Shown here: piece after piece, positions 58,030 to 64,000 of the stretch | How positions within the stretch are numbered: position 1 is the first letter of the stretch | Layout of the letters: every line of letters begins with the position of its first letter | Source of the DNA: Gigaspora rosea | Taxonomy: Eukaryota; Glomeromycota; Glomeromycetes; Diversisporales; Gigasporaceae | Direction of reading: 5' to 3' | DNA: 64,000 nucleotides | Assembly: GCA_003550325.1 (NCBI GenBank) | Contig: QKWP01000038.1 | Span: forward strand, 282,688 to 346,687 | Translations under genes and position numbers: made by a program | Notes under the pieces: generated by a model | What the model was told of the DNA's origin: nothing | The model's database searches: none | The model's input: the letters and a program-made list of their open reading frames with translations, nothing else

Positions 58030-58510
58030 AAATATATATAAAATATGTTCTAAACAGCTTTACTTAGGAAACAAATATAAATTAACTTTAAAAAATGGTT
58101 TATCTATGTATTAAAGTTAAAATTTGTAGGATTTTGATATAACCCTTTTTTTTAATTAGGTAACCTATTTTGGGCTCTTAAGCAAAGTTGTTTGCATATA
58201 ATTCTTCTTGTATTAAAATTAAAATTAGTTTTTTCAAACCTTTTACTAAATAAAAAATAGAGTTAAAGTTAGAAAAAAAATTTTTAAAAAAAATTTAACC
58301 TCATTTTTTACTTAATAAAGGTTCAAAAAAAAATATTTTAACTTTAATATAAGTAGAATTATATGTCAAACAACTTTGCTTTAGAACTACCTAATCAAAA
58401 AAAGTTTTATATTTAAATTCACAAAATTTTAACTTTAGTAGATAGACAACTATTTTTCTTACAAGGTAATCTATATTTGTCTCCTAAGTAAAGTTGCTTA
58501 GAGCATGTTT
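58030..58510. repeat. Second fold-back repeat
   Basis: The left arm words (GCTTTACTTAGGAAACAAAT, ATTAAAGTTAAAATTTGTAG, AATTAGGTAACCTATTTTGG, AGCAAAGTTGTTTGCATATA) reappear inverted on the right (TATATGTCAAACAACTTTGC, CTACCTAATCAAAAAAAGTT, GTAATCTATATTTGTCTCCT). The centre is near 58275. Several words are shared with the arms of the 56575-57850 repeat, so the two are related. Confidence 0.55.
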
Positions 58511-58797
58511 TTATTTTTATATATATTTATTATTTTAAAATTATCAAACATTTGTTTTTGGCAAAGTTACATTTGCATTCTGTGCAAAATTGAGAATTCA
58601 ATTTTTATTAAGTTTAATTTTTGCTTTTCCTCTTGTTCTATATTCCTGAAAACATTTAATTTTAAGTTAATATATAGAAAGAAATATTAAAGATTCAAAA
58701 GTTCTTAGTAATTTTATATGTTTTTTTTATAATTATAGGTAAAAATTTTTATAAGACATATTGTATGAATAATAGTAAACTCATGTATTTTATTATA

Positions 58798-59902
58798 CTG
58801 TCACCCCTCGATATAGTCACACTACTGATATGAAGATATTTTTAAAACTAATAAAAAAAGGGTTTAAAAATTTCATGCACCTGCACGGCCGTGCATCTCC
58901 ATGATCGGCCAATCATAATTTCTCACGTAATAGCGATCGAGATTAAAATAAGCATCTGACCTTCTGACCAATTCAAAGTTTTTTCTTACAACCCATAACC
59001 AATAAATTTTTTTTTATTTTTAAATTTTTCTAAGTTATTTTATTCAATTAAAANATCGATGAAAGTCCACCCAAAAAAGTCCAACGGCACGAGATCTCCA
59101 GTAACGAAAGTTTCAACAACTTCAAAAATCGCATGGCGACTCCAACAACTTTCCAACGATGTTTCCAGTACCACCAAATATACAATGAATAAAAGAAAGA
59201 AAATAAATTTGGTTTAAAAGATGAAAAAAAAACAAAAAAAAAAAGAAAGCAAAAAAAAAATAAAAAAAGAAACAAGCGAGAGAAAGTTCGCCAAGAAGAA
59301 AGTCCACTAGAAAAAATCTACTGAAAAAGTCTATCAATAAAAGTCCACGAAAATTCACTCGAAAAAGTCCACTAATGACGAAAGTTCTCCGAAAAAGTCC
59401 ACCCAAAGGGTCCATCGATGAAAGTTCACCCAAAAAAGTTCAATGGCGCGAACGAAACTCCAAAAATCACATGGCAACTCTAACAACAACTCCAACGACG
59501 ATTCTAGTAACAACAACTATACCTGGAATAAAGAGAGAATGTTAGTTTGGTTCAAAAGATGAAAAAAAAAACAAAAAAAATAAAGCAAAAAAAAAAATAA
59601 AAAAAGAAAGCAAAAAAAATAAATAAAAAAAAGAAACAAGCGAAAAAAAAATAAATAAATTGATAATTGTGATCAATCTATAAAAATAAATAATATTCGG
59701 TCGCAGGATATCGCTAGCCCAGGGTGCACAACCATGCAAGTGCACAAAAAACATTATTCCCATAAAAAAAAATAATTTTTTTTATATTAAAATTTTTTTA
59801 TTAAATTATAACAAAAATTTTTAATATTAAAAAAATTAAATTTTTTTATTAGTTTTAAAAATATCTTCATATCAGTAGTGTGACTATATCGAGGGGTAAC
59901 AG
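58798..59902. mobile_element. 1.1-kb TA-flanked pogo/Tigger-like element
   Basis: Inverted ends of about 60 bases start CTGTCACCCCTCGATATAGT and finish ACTATATCGAGGGGTAACAG, flanked by TA at 58796-58797 and 59903-59904. Inside each end lies a second inverted word pair, ATGCACCTGCACGGCCGTGC and TGCACAACCATGCAAGTGC. The middle is two tandem copies of about 360 bases (CCACCCAAAAAAGTCCAACG, then an A-rich purine run). There is an ambiguous base at 59054. No transposase frame. Confidence 0.85.
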
Positions 59903-59904
59903 TA

Positions 59905-60512
59905 ATTTTTATTATAAACTAACTTAACACTTATATATCAACAGGTATAACATGTTCTATGACCGTTAGTTCTAGTAAACAAATCACATAATTGGTGATT
60001 TTAAATAATATAATAATCACTAGATTTATTGTTTTTAAAGTATTCCAAGTATTTTAAGCAGCCTAAACTATAAATAATTTTAGTTGTCTAAAATAATTTT
60101 AGTTGTCTAAAATAATTTTAGTTGTTTAAAATAATTTTTTTGTCTGAATATTTTTAGTTACTATAAATAACTTTGACTGCCAAAATATTTTTAGTAACCA
60201 AAAATAATTTTGGCTGCCAAAAATATTTTCTAATGCAGAAAATATTTTTATATTATTATTACACATATGTGCCTATAATATTTAGTGCTTGTCAAAATAA
60301 AAATTGGTAAAAATATTCATAAAGCCAAATTTTCAAATACGAAATATTTAAAATTACAAAATGATGAAATATTTTAAAATAATCAACCAGTATTGTATAA
60401 TGTATAGTAATATATATCAAGGACCTATCATATAATTAACAACACATACAATGTATCTATATTTTATTATGAATTATATATACATTTGAATAGACAAAAA
60501 TTTTTTAAATTA
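59905..60512. repeat. AT-rich DNA with 19-bp tandem repeat
   Basis: TAATTTTAGTTGTCTAAAA repeats three to four times at about 60075-60140, followed by decayed copies to 60240 (ATTTTTAGTAACCAAAAATA, GGCTGCCAAAAATATTTTC). No gene. Confidence 0.5.
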
Positions 60513-60877
60513 CTGTTTTGATACAAGAATTTAGCTAATTTTAACCCCTGGTCAAAATTATAAAATTTAACTACCCTCTATTTTTATAGAATATTTTATA
60601 TAAATAATTTTTTTTTAGGGTTAGAGTTAGGATACAAGTTATATTAAGTTAGAAGATAGATTATTTATATGCAAAATTAGGCGCTAAAAACTTTTACTTA
60701 ATAGCCCAAAGCTAGTTTTTGTAATAAAATTTTGCAATATTGATAATTTTTTAAATTTTTTTTTAAATTTTCTTAAAAATTTCTTTATTTTGTTATACAA
60801 AGTTCTGCAACCTGATTGGTAAATCGTAGGTGGTTAAATCATCAGGGGCAAATTAGCAATATCCTTGATACAATTAC
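60513..60877. mobile_element. TA-flanked MITE, CTGTTTTGATAC family
   Basis: The left end CTGTTTTGATACAAGAATTT, continuing AGCTAATTTTAACCCCTGG, is mirrored imperfectly by CAGGGGCAAATTAGCAATAT and CCTTGATACAATTAC. TA flanks lie at 60511-60512 and 60878-60879. Confidence 0.6.
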
Positions 60878-60879
60878 TA

Positions 60880-61720
60880 TAATATTTATTACTGAATTGT
60901 TTTAAAAATATAATTTTTGTATACCTTTGTATAGAGATTGAAGCTTTAAACATTTATATAGTTATAATAATATAACTTATATAACTATCTATAAAGGCCA
61001 TTTGAAAGGTTTTAGATAGTGCACCTAAAAAAAATATTTACTACTGTAATGTTTAACTAGTCAAAATTTAAAATCAAATGCAATGTGATAGCTAAACAAG
61101 AAATACAATACACAAATGCAGTAAGATATGAGTAGGTGAAAAATATATTGATAGTAGTATATAAACAATAATTGGAGTGTAGATATAACATTATTATATT
61201 GTTGATAGATAGTATTTGACATAGATTGTAACTAATATAGTTATTATTTGAGGATTGGTATAGAAGGTATACAGTAAGACAAAAAGGTTAATAATAATTA
61301 ATAGTCTTATAGTAGTATATAATTGCAATAGTTTTAATTTTTATAAAGCAGTTCTCAGTAAGAATACATAGAAAGATAGATAATATTTATATTAATAATA
61401 GGGTGTTATTTTATAGAAACATATTGCTATAGTAACCCCATTATTGACCAATCAAAATTGATCATATGAATCGCATAACAACTGATACTAATTGGTTATC
61501 ATGCAAATCACGTGATTGATTTAATTGGTCATTATATATATTCAAAACTTATTATTTATTATTAATTAAATTTATTAAAAAAAATTGTATAATTTAAGAA
61601 TTTATTATTAAAAAAAAATTTAATTTATCAAAAAAAATATAATCGTATAGTATAATTTAATTTATTAAAAAAAAATCATAATACTACACTAAACTAAAAC
61701 AAACAAAAACTCTCACAGTG
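60880..61720. other. AT-rich intergenic DNA
   Basis: Contains TGACCAATCAAAATTGATCA at about 61447 and an inverted partner TTAATTGGTCATTA at about 61521, suggesting another small MITE. No gene. Confidence 0.35.
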
Positions 61721-61919
61721 CCCTTCTGTTAATTCCTTTAAGCCTTGTAGCTATACTCCTCTGGAACCCAAACAAGAAAAATCAGCATCGACTTTAACAA
61801 CTCTGCAACTGACAACTTCAATTACGATGCCTCCAATTACAATAGCTCCAATTACGATGGCTCCAATTATGACGACTCCAATGATGATGATAATTGTTAT
61901 TGCTAAAATAAAAAAATTG

Positions 61920-62455
61920 TTAGTTTAAAAGAAAAACTAAACAAAAAAAATATGAATAAAAAGAAAAAAAAACAAAAAAAAGAAACAAAATAGAAGAAAA
62001 AAATGGGGGAATAAAAAAAAAAATGAGAAAAAAAAAGAAAAGAAAAAACCCCTCCAAAAAAAAATGGAAAAAAAAGAAAAATAAAAAAAAACAAAGAAAA
62101 AACGGGGGAAAAAACAGAAAAAAAAGGAATAAAAAAAAATAAAAAAACAGGGAGAGAAAAAATGAAGGAGAAACGAAAAAAAAAAAGTAAAGAAAAAAAC
62201 TCTCATAAAAAAATGTAAAAAAAAGAAACAAAAAAAAGAAAAAAAAAACATGTAAAAAAAAGAAAAAAGAAAAAAAAACGTAAAAAAAAGAAAAAGAAAA
62301 AAAGAACCCCTAGTAAAAAAAAAAAGAAAAAAAAATATAAAAAAAAAAGAAAAAAATTGGAAGAATAAAATGGAGGAGCAGATGGAAGGAAAAAAAAAGA
62401 AATGAAATAAAAACAAAAACAAAAAGAAAACCATATAATATAAAAAAAAAAGAAG
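61920..62455 (+). repeat. About 530-bp purine-rich (A/G) tract
   Basis: Almost all bases on the plus strand are A or G, in runs such as AAAAAAAGAAAAAA. The only recurring other words are ATAAAA, CCCC and TGGAA. The long minus-strand frames across it are poly-Phe/Leu artefacts. It follows TCCAATTACGATGGCTCCAA, which echoes the tandem units inside the element at 58798. Confidence 0.7.
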
Positions 62456-64000
62456 TCTAGCTACTCAAAATCACAGCTACCAAAAGAAAAAACATTTAGC
62501 TATTTATATATATATAAAACAAACAAAAAAGACTTCTCACTGATATAAGTAGTCTAACTTCCTTTCTGTAATTTATTTTCTCATGGTTATAATTGCTAAT
62601 CTTGATTTCTGTTATACCATTTCTAGCGACGACCTTGAAAATCATGAAATTTTAGTGATTCCGACCTAAAAGAAAAGAAAAAGTTGAAGGGAGAAGACAA
62701 GAAAGAAGAAAAAAAAAAGAAAAAAAAAAAAACTTACAGAAAAAAAATGGGCATGATTTCAAGACTTCTGTCTATAAAAAAAAATAAACAATAATTATCA
62801 ACCGATAATCATTGTTTATATATGATCGCTAATCTCAAAAATGATTGTTCGATCATATAAGGGTCACCATGGCGATATGTCGCCACTAACATTTTGCTTT
62901 AATAATAGTAATAAGAGGTATTTGGGTAAAGTTTTTGGTGTTGATAGAATTTTGTATGTATTTGAATAATGATATTTAATATAATTTGGATATAGTTTTT
63001 CTCATAGTAGTTTTGAGTTTGTTTTAGAGAATATTTATACTGTATATAAGTAGTGTAAGAAAAAAATATTAAGAATATTAATTTTATTGAATTTTTTAAA
63101 AGTAATAAGGAATCTAATATATTAAAATCTTACATATTATGTTTAGCTTACCCTGTATAAATAATTTTAAATACTTTTTCAGATCAGTCTGAATAACAAA
63201 AATCTTACGTGTCATATTTAAATAAATATAACACATAAGATTTTTGTTATTCAGATGATCTGGAAGAGTATTTACTCAAGGTAGAAATCCTGTTTGTGGA
63301 TCACTACACAATTACTTTTTCGAAAGCTCAGGTAGATTATTTTCATTTATACTTACCAAAGTTATAAGTAAATTATAATTATTATGTTAACAAAATCTTT
63401 TGTATTGAACAAAAAACATAGAAAATGTTAATGTAGGGTAAAGAACATTGTATATTTTTTTTATTTTATATTTTGTATAAATATCCTGGAAGTATATAAA
63501 TAAAGTTAATTAACTATGCAGTTTATTAATAATATTATTGTAGCTGCTTTTATAATACAATAAGAAGCTTATAGATAAGATGTATTAAAATTACAGAGAT
63601 TTCTTATTAGAATAATAGTTGTATAAGATAGTATCTCTTAAACTGTAATCCAGGCAAATTTGCCTGGATTTTTTTAGAAATATTACATTTTTTTAAATAA
63701 AATAAAAATTTATTAAGCATATGGGGTATACTTTATTTATAGAATATTTTATTTAAAAAATATTTTATAAACTTTATTATGAAAATTTTTTAAAATTATT
63801 AATAAACTTTAAAGCAATAAAAGTTTAAAGTTTTTATTTTAAAATTTTTAATATAAAATTTTTCTTTAGGTTTTCTTAAATTTTATATGTTCCCGTCTAT
63901 AAAAAAAATTTTCACTTCTAATACAAGTCCTAATTTTTACAAGTAAATCACAAAAGTTGCAATAATAAAAGTTGTAATCCTTTTTATAAACTATATCATT
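62456..64000. other. AT-rich DNA with two short palindromes, no gene
   Basis: 63181-63251 is an imperfect palindrome (TCTGAATAACAAAAATCTTA and TAAGATTTTTGTTATTCAGA). 63647-63670 is a perfect 24-base palindrome (AATCCAGGCAAA and TTTGCCTGGATT) followed by T6. Nothing else is supported. Confidence 0.5.

Noticed and set aside
61903-62434. Long minus-strand open frames rich in Phe and Leu
   Set aside because: They are translations of the purine-rich tract read backwards, with no domain structure.
63647-63676. Perfect 24-base palindrome followed by T6, like a bacterial terminator
   Set aside because: The window is eukaryotic and no gene ends there; more likely a tiny MITE relic.

Overview
The window looks like the nuclear genome of an arbuscular mycorrhizal fungus (Rhizophagus/Glomeromycotina type). 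This is an inference from four things: very AT-rich DNA, short AT-rich introns with GTAAG/TAG borders, Sel1-repeat, TPR and F-box/leucine-rich-repeat genes together, and dense decayed Helitron, hAT and Tc1/mariner-like DNA. I see no rRNA, no convincing tRNA and no CRISPR array.

Only two genes look intact: the paralogous F-box/LRR proteins at 44580-46448 and 53974-55809 (+). Everything else with recognisable homology is broken. A Helitron Rep/Pif1-type helicase lies at 7208-11838 (-). A BED-finger hAT transposase with recoverable introns lies at 16200-21976 (+). A Sel1-repeat array (26073-27290) and a TPR array (27290-29232), both (-), sit end to end and may once have been one gene. A thioredoxin-like/PITH (TXNL1-type) relic lies at 32201-33365 (-). 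Further fragments that I could not name lie near 0.3, 6.8, 33.7, 43.9 and 50 kb.

Most of the remaining DNA is small non-autonomous transposons. Reading the ends by eye gives (a) TA-flanked, pogo/Tigger-like MITEs of at least six end families, (b) hAT-type elements, two with exact 8-bp target duplications (14484-15439 and 56392-56511), (c) two elements with exact 9-bp duplications, as for MULEs (40078-40448 and 47278-48436), and (d) fold-back and satellite arrays. Several are nested, so insertion order can be read: MITEs sit in the introns of the dead hAT gene, and two TA-MITEs sit in an alternating palindromic array at 41.3-43.3 kb. A 1.9-kb near-perfect tandem duplication at 34.3-38.0 kb is joined through an ambiguous base, so it may be an assembly or haplotype artefact.

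Layout: 0-7 kb MITEs and a minisatellite; 7-12 kb Helitron gene; 12-16 kb MITEs and a tandem repeat; 16-22 kb hAT gene; 22-26 kb hAT MITEs and CGGGT blocks; 26-29 kb Sel1/TPR; 29-34 kb MITEs and the thioredoxin-like relic; 34-38 kb duplication; 38-44 kb repeats; 44-56 kb F-box/LRR pair with a decayed unknown gene between; 56-64 kb fold-backs, MITEs and a homopurine tract. The genes do not form a pathway. The F-box/LRR pair would be predicted substrate adaptors for SCF-type ubiquitin ligases.
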